Counted from the stretch's first letter, positions 26,528-36,742 are shown. The stretch is DNA of 64,000 nt from Paraburkholderia fungorum (GCF_902833645.1 NZ_CADFGE010000001.1:310001-374000), one strand, 5' to 3'. Translations and numbers: made by a program. Notes: a model not told the origin generated them from the letters alone.

Positions 26528-28255
26528 ATGAGCACCCCACCCAAGAAGGCGCTGCGCAGCCAGGCCTGGTTCGGCAAGGCCGACAAAGACGGTTTCATTC
26601 ATCGGTCGTGGATGAAAAATCAGGGTTTGCCGCATCATCTGTTCGACGGCCGCCCCGTGATCGGCATCTGCAATACATGGTCGGAATTGACGCCCTGCAA
26701 TGCGCACTTTCGCGAACTCGCCGAATACGTCAAGAAAGGTGTCTACGAAGCGGGCGGATTCCCGCTGGAATTTCCGGTCATGTCGTTGGGCGAATCGAAT
26801 TTGCGCCCCACCGCCATGCTGTTTCGCAACCTCGCGTCAATGGACGTCGAGGAGTCGATTCGCGGCAATCCGATCGACGGCGTGATCCTGCTCTGCGGTT
26901 GTGACAAGACCACGCCCGCGCTGCTGATGGGCGCGGCCTCGTGCGATCTTCCCGCGCTGGCCGTCTCGGGCGGCCCGATGCTGAACGGCCGTTACCGTGG
27001 TGAAACCATCGGCTCGGGCACGGGCGTCTGGCAGATGTCGGAACAGGTGCGCGCGGGCACGCTCGACATGGCGCAGTTCATAGAGGCGGAAAGCTGCATG
27101 AACCGTTCGCGCGGCCACTGCATGACCATGGGCACGGCTTCGACCATGGCCTCCATGGTCGAAGCGCTGGGCATGGGCTTGCCGCACAACGCCGCGATTC
27201 CCGCCGTCGACGCGCGCCGCCAGGTGCTGGCGCATATGGCCGGGCGCCGCATCGTCGAAATGGTTCGTGAGGATCTGACCATGAGCAAGATCCTCACGCG
27301 TGAGGCGTTCGAAAATGCGATCCGCGTCAATGCGGCGATCGGCGGGTCGACCAACGCCGTGGTGCATCTGCTCGCGATTGCCGGGCGTATCGGCGTCGAT
27401 CTGAAGCTGGAAGACTGGGAACGCGGCTCCGACGTTCCCTGTCTCGTGAACCTGCAGCCGTCCGGCGAGTTCTTGATGGAAGACTTCTATTACGCCGGTG
27501 GCTTGCCGGCAGTGCTGCGCGAACTCGGTGAAGCGCAACTGCTGCATCGCGATGCATTGACGGTCAATGGCCGCAGCATCTGGGAGAACGTCAGCCATGC
27601 CGAATGCTTCGACCGCAAAGTCATCTTTCCAGTTGCCGCGCCGTTCAAACCCAAGGCAGGGATTGCTGTACTGAAAGGCAATCTCGCCGTGGACGGCGCA
27701 GTCATTAAACCTTCGGCTGCTACGCCTGCACTGCTGCAGCATCGCGGCCGCGCGGTGGTATTCGAGAACGTCGAAGACCTGCATGCGCGAATCAACGACG
27801 AAAATCTCGATATCGACGCCAGTTGCGTGATGGTGCTCAAAGGCGCGGGACCGAAGGGCTATCCGGGCTTCGCCGAGGTCGGGAACATGCCGCTGCCCAC
27901 CAAGGTTCTGAAGCAGGGCATTACGGACATGGTGCGCATTTCCGACGGTCGCATGAGCGGCACGGCATACGGCGCGGTCGTGCTGCATGTGGCGCCTGAA
28001 GCGGCGGCGGGCGGCACGCTGGCGCTGGTTCGCGACGGCGACATGATCGAACTCGACGTCGCCGGGCGGCGCCTGCATCTGGATGTCGACGACGCGGAAC
28101 TGGCACGCCGCCGCGCGGAATGGCAAGCACCAACACCGCCCGCGCGCGGCTGGTACAAGTTGTATGTCGATACCGTTCAGCAGGCCAACCTCGGTGCCGA
28201 TCTGGCCTTTCTCGTCGGTTCGAGCGGCGCTGCAGTGCCGCGCGATTCGCATTGA
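26528..28255 (+). CDS. IlvD/Edd-family sugar-acid dehydratase (L-arabinonate/xylonate type)
   Basis: This 575-residue dehydratase has iron-sulphur cysteines at about C57 (ELTPCNAH), C125 (GCDKTTPA, with the adjacent lysine) and C198 (RGHCMTMG). The opening LRSQAWFGKADKDGFIHRSW is the signature of the pentonate dehydratases rather than of dihydroxyacid dehydratase. The reaction would be aldonate to 2-keto-3-deoxy-aldonate plus water. The start at 26528 has GAGGAGA upstream. It leads an operon with an ACS-type MFS carrier and a DapA-family enzyme, which fits L-arabinonate-like catabolism. Confidence 0.9.
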   Translation: MSTPPKKALRSQAWFGKADKDGFIHRSWMKNQGLPHHLFDGRPVIGICNTWSELTPCNAHFRELAEYVKKGVYEAGGFPLEFPVMSLGESNLRPTAMLFRNLASMDVEESIRGNPIDGVILLCGCDKTTPALLMGAASCDLPALAVSGGPMLNGRYRGETIGSGTGVWQMSEQVRAGTLDMAQFIEAESCMNRSRGHCMTMGTASTMASMVEALGMGLPHNAAIPAVDARRQVLAHMAGRRIVEMVREDLTMSKILTREAFENAIRVNAAIGGSTNAVVHLLAIAGRIGVDLKLEDWERGSDVPCLVNLQPSGEFLMEDFYYAGGLPAVLRELGEAQLLHRDALTVNGRSIWENVSHAECFDRKVIFPVAAPFKPKAGIAVLKGNLAVDGAVIKPSAATPALLQHRGRAVVFENVEDLHARINDENLDIDASCVMVLKGAGPKGYPGFAEVGNMPLPTKVLKQGITDMVRISDGRMSGTAYGAVVLHVAPEAAAGGTLALVRDGDMIELDVAGRRLHLDVDDAELARRRAEWQAPTPPARGWYKLYVDTVQQANLGADLAFLVGSSGAAVPRDSH

Positions 28256-28326
28256 GCAAACGCAAGGCGCCAGCGCAGCAGCGGCCAGAGTAATGGCCGC
28301 CCGCCGCATGAAATCAAGGAGACGGA

Positions 28327-29685
28327 ATGCAGTTGCAACATGACGCCGTCGACGGCGATCGAGTCATTGAACGCGCCACGCTGAAGCTGATGCCGCTGCT
28401 CGGGCTGCTCTATCTGATCGCCTATATCGACCGGCAAAACATCGGTTTCGCCAAGCTGCAGATGGTGGCCGATCTCGGCATGAGCGAAGCGGCCTACGGT
28501 CTGGGCGCTTCGCTGTTTTTCATCGGCTATCTGCTGTTCGAGATACCGAGCAACGTCATGCTCGCCAAAGTCGGCGCGCGTCGCTGGTTCGCGCGAATCA
28601 TGCTGTCGTGGGGCGCGGTCACGGTCGCGCTCGGCTTCACGCATAGCGCGGCGATGCTTTACATCCTGCGTTTTCTGCTCGGCGTTTGCGAAGCGGGTTT
28701 TTATCCCGGTGTGCTGTACTACCTGACGCTCTGGTTCCCCGCTCGCATCCGGGCAAGGCTGGTCGGCTATTTCATGATCGGCAGCGCGCTCGCCAATGCG
28801 ATTGCCGCGCCGATCGGCGGTGTCTTGCTGGATTTCGACGGACTGCTGGGTCTGCGTGGCTGGCAATGGGTGTTCATCGTCACAGGCATGGCGGCGGTGC
28901 TGATGAGTGCCGTGGTCTGGCGGCGCCTGCCCGAGACGCCGCGAAACGCGCCCTTCCTGAGCGAAGCCGAGAAGAACTGGCTGACTGACACGTTGCGAAC
29001 AGAAGCCGCGCGCGTCGCACCGTCAGCTCATGGCAATCCGTTCGCGGTGCTGCTCGACGGCCGCGTCCTGCTCATGTCGTTCTACTTCCTGTTCTTCCCG
29101 CTGTCGGCGTATGGTCTCAGCTACTGGCTGCCTACGGTCGTCAAAGGATTCGGCGTCAGCAACACCGTCAACGGGCTGCTGAATGTCATTCCCTGGCTGA
29201 TGGTCGGCGTTGCGCTGTGGTGGGTGCCACGCCATTCAGTCGCGCGAAATGAGCAAACCTGGCACATCGTCGTGCCCGCGCTGTTAGGTGCGTTTTTCCT
29301 GTTGCTCAGCGTCTTCGTGCCTGGCCACGCGCTGCAGTTCGTTTGCCTGTGCTTAGCGGCAGCCGGCATGTTTGCCGGGCAGCCCGTGTTGTGGTCCCTG
29401 CCCAGCCGGTTTCTGACCGGCGCGCGCGCCGCCTCGGGGCTCGCCGCGATCAACTCGATCGGCAACCTGGGCGGGTTCATCGCTCAGAACGTCGTGCCGA
29501 TGATCAAAGACCGCACCGGCAGCGTGATTGCGCCAATGTTGTTTCTGTCGGCCTGCCTCGCGTTCGGCGCACTGATGACTTTCGTGATGCAGGCGGTCAT
29601 CCGCCGGTCGGAACGTCAAGCGCAACGCGCCGGGGCGGTCTCAGCCGACGACACCGGGCGGCGGCGCCTCAACCGTGTCAAGTAA
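28327..29685 (+). CDS. MFS sugar-acid transporter (ACS family)
   Basis: This is a 452-residue, 12-helix carrier. LLYLIAYIDRQNIGFAKLQM in helix 1 and the segment FEIPSNVMLAKVGARRW are hallmarks of the anion:cation symporter family. It lies between the dehydratase and the DapA-family gene, so it probably imports the aldonate they degrade. It has AAGGAGACGG just upstream of the ATG. Confidence 0.9.
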   Translation: MQLQHDAVDGDRVIERATLKLMPLLGLLYLIAYIDRQNIGFAKLQMVADLGMSEAAYGLGASLFFIGYLLFEIPSNVMLAKVGARRWFARIMLSWGAVTVALGFTHSAAMLYILRFLLGVCEAGFYPGVLYYLTLWFPARIRARLVGYFMIGSALANAIAAPIGGVLLDFDGLLGLRGWQWVFIVTGMAAVLMSAVVWRRLPETPRNAPFLSEAEKNWLTDTLRTEAARVAPSAHGNPFAVLLDGRVLLMSFYFLFFPLSAYGLSYWLPTVVKGFGVSNTVNGLLNVIPWLMVGVALWWVPRHSVARNEQTWHIVVPALLGAFFLLLSVFVPGHALQFVCLCLAAAGMFAGQPVLWSLPSRFLTGARAASGLAAINSIGNLGGFIAQNVVPMIKDRTGSVIAPMLFLSACLAFGALMTFVMQAVIRRSERQAQRAGAVSADDTGRRRLNRVK

Positions 29686-29727
29686 CACCACGGCGCTCAC
29701 CATTTCATCGTTGTGGAACCCGAAACC

Positions 29728-30651
29728 ATGAACCAGGCTCCCCCCAATACCAGCAACATCGCTGGTATCTACCCGATCCTTTACGCCTTCTTCGATCGCG
29801 ACAATCATCTGGACCGCGCGGCCATGCGTCGGCAAATAGAAGCCGCCTTGCGGGCACGGGCTCCCGGGGTCGCGGTGCTAGGGCTCGCCACCGAGGTCAA
29901 CAAGCTCTCGCAAACCGAACGCGAACAGATTATCCGCTGGGCCATCGAGGATAGCGGTGGCACGCTGCCACTGGTGGTGACGGTGAGCGGCAGTTCAGTC
30001 GAGTCGCAGCGCGATCTGGCTCACTATGCGCTCGCGCAAGGCGCCAGTTCGCTGATCCTGCAACCGCCAGCGCTGGCGGCCGGTGCAATGCCGCAACCGG
30101 AGGCGTTCTATTTCGACTTCTTCGCCGCCGTCATGAACGGACTCGATGCAAGGGTCGGCATCCAGAACGCACCGGAATATCTGGGCGTCGGCTTGTCCGC
30201 GGAAAGTCTCGAACGTCTTGCCGCCCAGTGTCCGAATTTCCGTTTGCTCAAGGGGGAAGGGCCGTCGATCGTGCTTGCGGAGACGGTAGCGCGGGTCGGG
30301 CATCTGATGCCCGTGCTCAACGGGCGCGGCGGAATGGAGTTGCTCGATAATTTACGTGCGGGATGCGCCGGCATGATCGTCGCGCCCGACTGTTTCGACT
30401 GGCAGCAACGGATCTATCAGGCATTCGTCGGCGGCGGCGTTGAGCAAGCCGAAGCGCTATACCGGCAGGTGCTGCCGGCTATTGTCTTCGTTATGCAGTC
30501 GCTCGATACCTTGATCTGTTACGGCAAACGAATTGCTGCATGGCGAATGGGTTTTGACGTCCAGCACGATCGCGACACAAAATTGCTGCCCAGTCGTTTC
30601 GGTCTGGAAGCAGCGCGGCGCTTCGCCGAAATGCTCGGACCGCTGCCTTGA
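29728..30651 (+). CDS. DapA/NanA-family lyase or dehydratase, 2-keto-3-deoxy-pentonate type
   Basis: This is a 307-residue class I (Schiff-base) TIM-barrel enzyme. The lysine is at about K175 in NFRLLKGEG. The usual YNxP tyrosine motif is replaced by IQNAPEY. That change and the dehydratase neighbour suggest 2-keto-3-deoxy-L-arabinonate dehydratase rather than an aldolase. A GTG at 29713 is an alternative start with no better ribosome-binding site. It ends 9 bases before the convergent OmpR gene. The product would enter the 2-oxoglutarate semialdehyde route, but no semialdehyde dehydrogenase is seen nearby. Confidence 0.83.
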   Translation: MNQAPPNTSNIAGIYPILYAFFDRDNHLDRAAMRRQIEAALRARAPGVAVLGLATEVNKLSQTEREQIIRWAIEDSGGTLPLVVTVSGSSVESQRDLAHYALAQGASSLILQPPALAAGAMPQPEAFYFDFFAAVMNGLDARVGIQNAPEYLGVGLSAESLERLAAQCPNFRLLKGEGPSIVLAETVARVGHLMPVLNGRGGMELLDNLRAGCAGMIVAPDCFDWQQRIYQAFVGGGVEQAEALYRQVLPAIVFVMQSLDTLICYGKRIAAWRMGFDVQHDRDTKLLPSRFGLEAARRFAEMLGPLP

Positions 30652-30660
30652 TTCGCTTGC

Positions 30661-31407
30661 TTACACGCCGGACGCAACCAGCGCGCCGCGTTCGGCCGCC
30701 CCAATCTCGCCGTGCGGCACGAACACATAGCCGCGTCCCCACACGGTCTGCACGTAGCGCGGCTCGGAAGGATCGATCTCGATCAGCCGCCGCAGCCGCC
30801 AGATCGATACATCGAGGCTGCGCCCTTGATGCAATACGCTACTGCCGCGTAATTTCTCGTTGAGTTGCACACGCGTGAGCACGGTCATCGCGTGATTGAC
30901 GAAGATTTTGAGCAACGCGAATTCCGAACTGCGCAACACAAAGTGTTCATTGTCGCGGCGCAGTTCACGCGCGGAGAAGTTCAGCTCGCAACGCCCGAAG
31001 CGATAGGGTGGCCGTGTTTCCGGCGCGCCTGGCGCGAGCGCGCCGCGCCGGCGCAGCAACACGCGAATGCGGGCGAGCAGTTCGGCAGGGTCGGCGGGCT
31101 TGCTCATGAAATCGTCGGCACCGAGCTCGAGACCAATCACACGATCAATGGCCTTGCTGCTCTCCGACAGCAAAATCACCGGCGTGTCGTTGCCGCTCAT
31201 GCGCAAGTCGCGCAACACGGCAAGACCGTCGCCGTGCGGCGCCGAGATGTCGAGCACCAGCAACGCCGGCCGCTCCATCTCGACCACGTGCTTTAGCCCC
31301 GCGCAATGCGGACGAGCGGACACTCCGCAGCCCTGTCCGCGTAAAGATTCGCCCACCACGGCCGTTAAGCCGCCGTCGGCGCCAACAAAAAGAATGTGCT
31401 GACTCAT
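30661..31407 (-). CDS. Orphan OmpR/PhoB-type response regulator with atypical acidic pocket
   Basis: This 248-residue protein has an N-terminal receiver (1-115) and a C-terminal winged helix (about 135-235, with RVQLNEKLRG and YVQTVWGRGYVF). The phospho-acceptor D53 (LLVLDISAP) and the lysine (KPADPAEL) are present. The N-terminal acidic pair is replaced by VGADG, so Mg2+ binding may be weak or phosphorylation-independent. The start at 31407 (MSQHILFVG) follows the family pattern; an extension lacks support. No histidine kinase is adjacent. Confidence 0.88.
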   Translation of the reverse strand: MSQHILFVGADGGLTAVVGESLRGQGCGVSARPHCAGLKHVVEMERPALLVLDISAPHGDGLAVLRDLRMSGNDTPVILLSESSKAIDRVIGLELGADDFMSKPADPAELLARIRVLLRRRGALAPGAPETRPPYRFGRCELNFSARELRRDNEHFVLRSSEFALLKIFVNHAMTVLTRVQLNEKLRGSSVLHQGRSLDVSIWRLRRLIEIDPSEPRYVQTVWGRGYVFVPHGEIGAAERGALVASGV

Positions 31408-31942
31408 CCAACTGATTCCAGGAGACGATCGGTTTTCAGAGACAGGCGATGGCTTGCGTGAATAGCAAATCCGCTGACCGCTTGTCGTCCGCGTCGCCAT
31501 CTTCCCTGTAGGCACGTCATGTCAAAACGCGGAACAGCCCCCAAGGTTGGCAATTTCTTCCCAACTCTTTCAATGCGGAACGTGGTATGGGGCACTCAAA
31601 ACGCTACTGCAGAATGCGTGCGCCGGCTCCCGAAAAGTCTCACCTTTGGCACGAAGCGGTGGGGGTTCGGCGCGAAGCGCACCTCCGGTTACTCCCGAAA
31701 ACGCTCACCTTTCGAGCTTGGGGGCAGGCTGCAAACGTATGCTGGGCGGGGTGCCGATGCTCGCAAACAGGCCACTCCCGCAAACCCTCACCTTTGGAAC
31801 GGCTCGGGTATTCTGCATACCCAGGTAAGCGACGGTGTGCGGGCCGGCATTGCGCGCGGCGATGAGCGAGGTGCTTTCGGAGCCTGCCGGAATCGGCACA
31901 GGGACGATGATGCCGTTGAACGGCACCGTCCTTCGGAAGATA
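31408..31942. other. 535-bp intergenic region with three iteron-like motifs
   Basis: This is the upstream region of the OmpR-type gene and the downstream region of the MFS gene at 31943. It contains three iteron-like motifs. The last 130 bases (31800-31940) can be read on the minus strand as a short frame (MPFNGIIVPVPIPAGS...) without a ribosome-binding site or recognisable family. It may be a gene remnant. Confidence 0.55.
31627..31796 (-). repeat. Three iteron-like motifs
   Basis: Copies lie at 31627-31647 (CTCCCGAAAAGTCTCACCTT...), 31692-31712 (CTCCCGAAAACGCTCACCTT...) and 31775-31795 (CTCCCGCAAACCCTCACCTT...). All have the orientation opposite to the origin iterons. Start-to-start spacing is 65 and 83 bases. 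Confidence 0.8.
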
Positions 31943-33256
31943 TCAGCCGGTCGAGCGTGAACCGATTTTTCCGCTCACCGCTTTCAAGCCAAAGCTCGCG
32001 ACCAGCGAGAGCGCCGCGCACGCCGCCATGAAATATGCAGGCGCGGCAACATTGCCCGTCGACGAAATCAGCCACGTGGCGATCAACGGCGCGGTGCCGC
32101 TGAACACGGTAAAGCTGACATTGAAGGTGAGCGCGACGCCGCTGAAACGCACGCGCGTGGGAAACATGTCGGCGATGATGCAGGCGAACGTACCGTTAGC
32201 CAGGCATGCGGCCACACCGGCCAGCGCGAGCAGCAGCACGATGTCGGTCGTATGGCGGCTTGCTGCCAGATAGAACGGATAGCTCAACACGGCAAGTAGC
32301 AGCGAGCCGAAGCGCAGCACGAAACGCCTCGGCAGTTTGTCGCCAAGCCAGCCGGACAGCAGAATACCCGTCGACACCACCGCGAGACCGACGTTCTGCC
32401 CAATCGCCACGCGGCGCGGATCGTAGTGCAACACGCGGTCGAGGTACGCGGGCATGTGCGCGAACAGCAAGCCATTGAATGCGGCGACCACCGCGGTCGT
32501 GCCGATGCCGAGCAGCACGGGCCGCCAGTGCTCACGCAGCAGTTCTGCCAGTGGATGCTTCGCGGCGAGATGCTTCATCTCGGCAAACGCGGGCGTTTCT
32601 TCGAGCTTGCGGCGCAGCCAGAAACTCAACAGGCCGATTGCACCACCGAACAGAAATGCGATGCGCCAGCCGTACGCCGCGACGTCGTCGCCGCTCAGAA
32701 AGCTGTGCACCGAGAGATTGACGGCCGCCGCCAGCAGCACGCCGGAGTTCACGCAGAAAAACACAATGCCGCACACGAGTCCCGCGCGCCGCGGCACCGA
32801 TTCGACCACGTAGGTGATCGAGCCGGGTAACTCGCCACCGAGGCAGAAACCCTGCATGAGACGCAGCAGGATCATCAACAGCGTGGCGCTGATGCCCCAT
32901 GTCGCGTACGTCGGCACGATACCCATGCCGATCGTGCACATCGAGACAACGATCACCGAGACGATAAACACGCGCCGGCGTCCGTACCTGTCGCCGAAAT
33001 AGCTGAGCACGATACCGCCGATCGGCCGCGAGAGATAACCGACTGCGAACACCGCGAACGAGAGCATCAAGCCGACAATCGGATCGTGCATCGGAAAGAA
33101 CGCACGGCCGATGAACTGCGCGAAGATGCCATAGACGACGAAATCGTAGAACTCGAGCGCGCCGCCAAGACTCGCGAGTATGATCATGCGCCATTGCGAG
33201 CGGGTAAGGCGCGCCGGGGCTTCTTGCGAAAGACCGGTGGATTCAAGACTGGACAT
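31943..33256 (-). CDS. MFS metabolite:H+ symporter (MHS/KgtP-ProP type)
   Basis: This 437-residue carrier has 12 helices. Helix 1 (ASLGGALEFYDFVVYGIFAQ) and YFGDRYGRRRVF are typical of the MHS family that takes up citrate, 2-oxoglutarate, proline/betaine or shikimate. The start at 33256 has AGGAGAC 5 bases upstream; a longer frame is unsupported. It is the last gene of the second sugar/organic-acid cluster on the minus strand (52 bases after the 3-hydroxyisobutyrate dehydrogenase-like gene). The cluster thus has two different MFS carriers. Confidence 0.9.
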   Translation of the reverse strand: MSSLESTGLSQEAPARLTRSQWRMIILASLGGALEFYDFVVYGIFAQFIGRAFFPMHDPIVGLMLSFAVFAVGYLSRPIGGIVLSYFGDRYGRRRVFIVSVIVVSMCTIGMGIVPTYATWGISATLLMILLRLMQGFCLGGELPGSITYVVESVPRRAGLVCGIVFFCVNSGVLLAAAVNLSVHSFLSGDDVAAYGWRIAFLFGGAIGLLSFWLRRKLEETPAFAEMKHLAAKHPLAELLREHWRPVLLGIGTTAVVAAFNGLLFAHMPAYLDRVLHYDPRRVAIGQNVGLAVVSTGILLSGWLGDKLPRRFVLRFGSLLLAVLSYPFYLAASRHTTDIVLLLALAGVAACLANGTFACIIADMFPTRVRFSGVALTFNVSFTVFSGTAPLIATWLISSTGNVAAPAYFMAACAALSLVASFGLKAVSGKIGSRSTG

Positions 33257-33308
33257 GATGGTCTCCTGCTTAAACCTCGTTGTTGATTTCCGGCTCATAC
33301 GCCAAACG

Positions 33309-34199
33309 CTAATCGAGCAGCACCCGGACGATCTGCGAGATGTCTTCATCGCCGAGTCCCCGATCCACCGCTTCCTGCAAAAGCTTGCGCACCTCGCCGA
33401 CTGCGCGCAATGGCGCATTGGCCTCGCGCGCCAACTCCGCCACTGCGTCGAGATCCTTCAGCATCGTCCGGATCGTGCCCGATGGACTCGACGGCGGCGT
33501 CAGCATTCGCGGCATCAAGGTTTGCAGCAGCACCGAATCGGCCCAGCCGCCTCGCAAGGCGCCCGGCATTGCAGCGGCGTCGATGCCGGCGCGTTGAGCG
33601 AGAACGCAGGCTTCCGCAATACCCGCGATGGTCGTCACGACAATCGCCTGATTGGCGAGCTTGGTCGCCTGTCCCGCACCCGTGGCCCCCATGCGCGTGA
33701 CACGCGAGGCATAGGCGCGCAGCAACGGTTCGACCGCGGCAATATCGCTCACGCCGCCGCCGCACATGATCGCAAGCGTGCCTGTCTCCGCGCCTGCCGT
33801 GCCGCCGGACACGGGCGCGTCGATCCACGCGCCACCGGTCAGTTCGTGCCAACGCTGGGCGAGGCGCCGGGTCTCGGTGGGCGCGATGGTCGAATGGTCG
33901 ACCACAAACCTCGGCGCGGTCGATGCATGCGCGAGCCCCTGTGCGCCGAACACGACGTCTTCAACCGCGGGGCCGTCGCCGAGACACAGCATCACGACGT
34001 CGCTTGCTTCGGCTAGTTGCTGGGGCGAGTCGCTGACGACACAGCCCTCTGCCGCCAGCGCCACCAGTTTCGCCGGCGATCGATTCCACACCCGCAGCGC
34101 ATGCCCGGCCGCGAGCAGGCGCCAGGCCATGGGCTCGCCCATCTTGCCGATGCCGCAAAAACCGACGCGCGGAGCATCCGGCGCGACGGCGGCGTTCAT
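33309..34199 (-). CDS. 3-hydroxyisobutyrate dehydrogenase-family oxidoreductase
   Basis: This 296-residue beta-hydroxyacid dehydrogenase has the NAD(P) motif GFCGIGKMG (13-21), the substrate motif [14 protein letters not shown] (about 127-140) and the catalytic lysine K180 (GQATKLANQ). Related enzymes act on tartronate semialdehyde, 3-hydroxyisobutyrate or L-threonate. It overlaps the dehydratase stop by 4 bases, so it is translationally coupled. The pairing with an IlvD/Edd dehydratase suggests sugar-acid breakdown. Confidence 0.9.
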   Translation of the reverse strand: MNAAVAPDAPRVGFCGIGKMGEPMAWRLLAAGHALRVWNRSPAKLVALAAEGCVVSDSPQQLAEASDVVMLCLGDGPAVEDVVFGAQGLAHASTAPRFVVDHSTIAPTETRRLAQRWHELTGGAWIDAPVSGGTAGAETGTLAIMCGGGVSDIAAVEPLLRAYASRVTRMGATGAGQATKLANQAIVVTTIAGIAEACVLAQRAGIDAAAMPGALRGGWADSVLLQTLMPRMLTPPSSPSGTIRTMLKDLDAVAELAREANAPLRAVGEVRKLLQEAVDRGLGDEDISQIVRVLLD

Positions 34200-35923
34200 G
34201 CTTCATCCTCGCCGATCGACGCTTCATAAGGCCACTCCACCGCACCGGAGTGCGTCACCGCGCCGAGATTCGCCGGCCGCACCAGCGCTTCGTATTTCTC
34301 CAGTACGCCGCCGAGGCGACCCCGTGTGAACGGCACAACCTCGCTGTTGCGCCGCGCGAGTTCCGCGTCGCTCAATTCAACATCGAGCGTGCCTTTGTGC
34401 GCGTCGATATGGATCCGGTCGCCGTCCCTAAGCAATCGAATCGGGCCTCCCGCTGCCGCTTCCGGTCCGACGTAGCCAATGCACATACCGCGCGTCGCGC
34501 CGGAGAAACGTCCGTCGGTCAGCAGCGCGACTTTTTCGCCCATGCCCTGGCCGTAGATCGCCGCGGTCACGCTGAGCATCTCGCGCATACCGGGGCCGCC
34601 CTTCGGCCCTTCGTTGCGGATCACGAGCACGTCCCCTTCCTGATAGGTGCGCTTCGACACGACCGACATGCACGCCTCTTCGGTTTCGAACACCCGCGCA
34701 GTGCCGCTGAAGACCAACGATTTCAGGCCGGCGGTTTTCAGACACGCACCGTCTGGTGCGAGATTGCCGCGCAACACCACCAGTCCGGCGTTCTCGCTCA
34801 GCGGCTCGTTATACGGACGGACGACACGGCCATCCGGGCCCGCGAACGACTTCAACACGGTTTCGAGCGTTTCGCCGGTTTGCGTCAACGTATCGCCGTG
34901 CAGGAAACCGCCCGCGAGCAGCGCATTCAGCACCGCCGGCACGCCGCCGACGTGATACAGGTCCAGCGCGAGATACTTGCCGCCCGGTTGCAGATCGCCG
35001 ATCAGCGGCGTGCGAGCGAGTACCTCGGACACATCGTCCAACGTGAAGCGGATGCCGGCCTCGTGCGCGATCGCCGGGATGTGCAGCGCCGCGTTGGTCG
35101 ACCCGCCGGTGGCGGCGACGGCGGCGCACGCGTTTTCCAGGCTCTTGCGCGTGACCAGATCGCGCGGCAGCGGACCACCGTTTTTCAGCGTATTCATGAC
35201 GGTCTCGCCCGCACGGCGCGCGATCGCAATGCGCTCGCTGTAGACCGCGGGCACCATCGCCGAACCGAGCGGCGCGAGACCGAGCGTTTCGGCGACCATC
35301 GCCATGGTGTTGGCGGTGAACTGGCCGGGGCACGATCCCGCGCCCGGCGTGCAACGCTTCTCGATGCCGCGCAAGGTGTCGAGCGACATATCCCCGCGCT
35401 GCGCCGAGCCGACCGCCTCGATCGCGGTCAGAATCGTCGCCTGCGTGCCGTCCGGTGCGATGCCCGGCAGCATCGCGCCGCCGAACAGAAACACGCCCGG
35501 CACGTTCACGCGCACCATGCCCATCAGAATGCCGGGCAATGTCTTGTCGCAACCGGCCACGCCGACGAACGCGTCATAGCAATGCGCGCGCACGAACACT
35601 TCGACGCTATCCGCGATGATCTCGCGCGAGACAAGACTAAACCGCATGCCCGAATGATTCATCGAGGTGCCGTCCGACACCGAGATCGCCGAGCCACGAA
35701 TCGGCACACCGCCGCCCGCCGCGACACCGAGGCGCACGTTGTCGGAAACGGCTGCGAGCGACATCGAGCACGGCGTGTTTTCGCCAAACGTATCGACAAT
35801 CGCAACGAAGGGCTTTTCGATCGCGGCGTCGTCCAGGCCGGTCGCTCGCAGGAAGGCGCGATGCGGTGTGCGCGTGATGCCTTCGGTGACGGTGCGCGAG
35901 CGGTGCTTGTGGAGGTTGCTCAT
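34196..35923 (-). CDS. IlvD/Edd-family dehydratase (second paralogue)
   Basis: This 575-residue dehydratase has iron-sulphur cysteines at about C52 (NTPCSMS), C125 (GCDKTLPG) and C198 ([17 protein letters not shown]). The last block is the dihydroxyacid-dehydratase-like form, unlike the enzyme at 26528, and DTFGENTPC departs from the usual WNEITPC. It is therefore a different subgroup, probably acting on a sugar acid rather than in branched-chain synthesis, because it lies with a hydroxyacid dehydrogenase, an SDR and two MFS carriers. Confidence 0.9.
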   Translation of the reverse strand: MSNLHKHRSRTVTEGITRTPHRAFLRATGLDDAAIEKPFVAIVDTFGENTPCSMSLAAVSDNVRLGVAAGGGVPIRGSAISVSDGTSMNHSGMRFSLVSREIIADSVEVFVRAHCYDAFVGVAGCDKTLPGILMGMVRVNVPGVFLFGGAMLPGIAPDGTQATILTAIEAVGSAQRGDMSLDTLRGIEKRCTPGAGSCPGQFTANTMAMVAETLGLAPLGSAMVPAVYSERIAIARRAGETVMNTLKNGGPLPRDLVTRKSLENACAAVAATGGSTNAALHIPAIAHEAGIRFTLDDVSEVLARTPLIGDLQPGGKYLALDLYHVGGVPAVLNALLAGGFLHGDTLTQTGETLETVLKSFAGPDGRVVRPYNEPLSENAGLVVLRGNLAPDGACLKTAGLKSLVFSGTARVFETEEACMSVVSKRTYQEGDVLVIRNEGPKGGPGMREMLSVTAAIYGQGMGEKVALLTDGRFSGATRGMCIGYVGPEAAAGGPIRLLRDGDRIHIDAHKGTLDVELSDAELARRNSEVVPFTRGRLGGVLEKYEALVRPANLGAVTHSGAVEWPYEASIGEDEA

Positions 35924-35962
35924 GGTTTTTCCTGTCCGTATCCGTGTTCGTGGGCCGTACGA

Positions 35963-36742
35963 TCAGCCGTTCAGCAACATGCCGTTCTCGGCCGCGATCA
36001 CCTGGCCGGTCATCGAAGGCGCATGCGCGACGATGAACCAGGCCAGGTCGGCGATCTCGCCGGGCTGCGACACGCGCTTGAGCGGCGCGACATTCGTCAT
36101 GCTGTCGACGATCTTCGCGTAGGCCTCCTCGCCAAGCACGCGACGCGGCAAACCGTCGTCCACCATACCGGGCGCCAGCGCATTCACGCGGATGCGCGGC
36201 GCGAGATTGCGCGCAAGCGAGAGCGTCAGCGTATTGACCGCCCCCTTCGAGGCGGCATAGGCGATGGACGATCCCGTCCCGTTCAGCGCGGCCAGCGACG
36301 AGATATTGATCACCGACGTGCTATGCGCAGCGGTCGACGAATCGCGCAGCACGGGCACCGCGGCGCGCGTCATCTGAAACATGCCGATCAGGTTCACGCG
36401 ATATACGCGCTCGAATTCCATGTCGTCGACGGCGGCCAGATCGCTGTGCGCAATGAAGCGCGTCGTGCCGGCGCAGTTGATCAGCGCGTCGATTCGGCGC
36501 CACTTCGAGACCACGGTATCGACCGCTTTCACGCAGGCCGCGTCGGAACCGACGTCGACGTCGAACACCAGCGTCTCGGCGCCAAGCTGTTTGCACTGCG
36601 CTTCGACGGCGAGCGCCGCTTCGCGCGTACTGTCGTCGAAATTACCAATCGCCACCGCCCAGCCGGCGCCCGCAAAGCGCAACGCGGTGGCCGCGCCAAT
36701 CCCGGTAGCCGCGCCGGTGACCATACAAACCTGCTGCGTCAT
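35963..36742 (-). CDS. SDR-family oxidoreductase
   Basis: This 259-residue classical SDR has the cofactor motif TGAATGIG (9-16), NCAG in place of NNAG at 89-92, the catalytic serine at S148/149, and Y162 and K166 (YAASK). It would oxidise a sugar or sugar-acid hydroxyl with NAD(P). It lies between the MFS gene (12 bases upstream) and the dehydratase (39 bases downstream), so the three are one transcription unit. It may make the ketone or lactone that the other enzymes use. Confidence 0.92.
   Translation of the reverse strand: MTQQVCMVTGAATGIGAATALRFAGAGWAVAIGNFDDSTREAALAVEAQCKQLGAETLVFDVDVGSDAACVKAVDTVVSKWRRIDALINCAGTTRFIAHSDLAAVDDMEFERVYRVNLIGMFQMTRAAVPVLRDSSTAAHSTSVINISSLAALNGTGSSIAYAASKGAVNTLTLSLARNLAPRIRVNALAPGMVDDGLPRRVLGEEAYAKIVDSMTNVAPLKRVSQPGEIADLAWFIVAHAPSMTGQVIAAENGMLLNG

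Noticed and set aside
31705..31926. Small minus-strand gene MPFNGIIVPVPIPAGS...
   Set aside because: No ribosome-binding site or family match, and two iteron-like motifs lie inside it. At best it is a remnant of a lost gene.
31960..31985. TTTTTCCGCTCACCGCTTT inside the end of an MFS gene as another iteron
   Set aside because: It lacks the CCCGAAA half and is explained by coding sequence.
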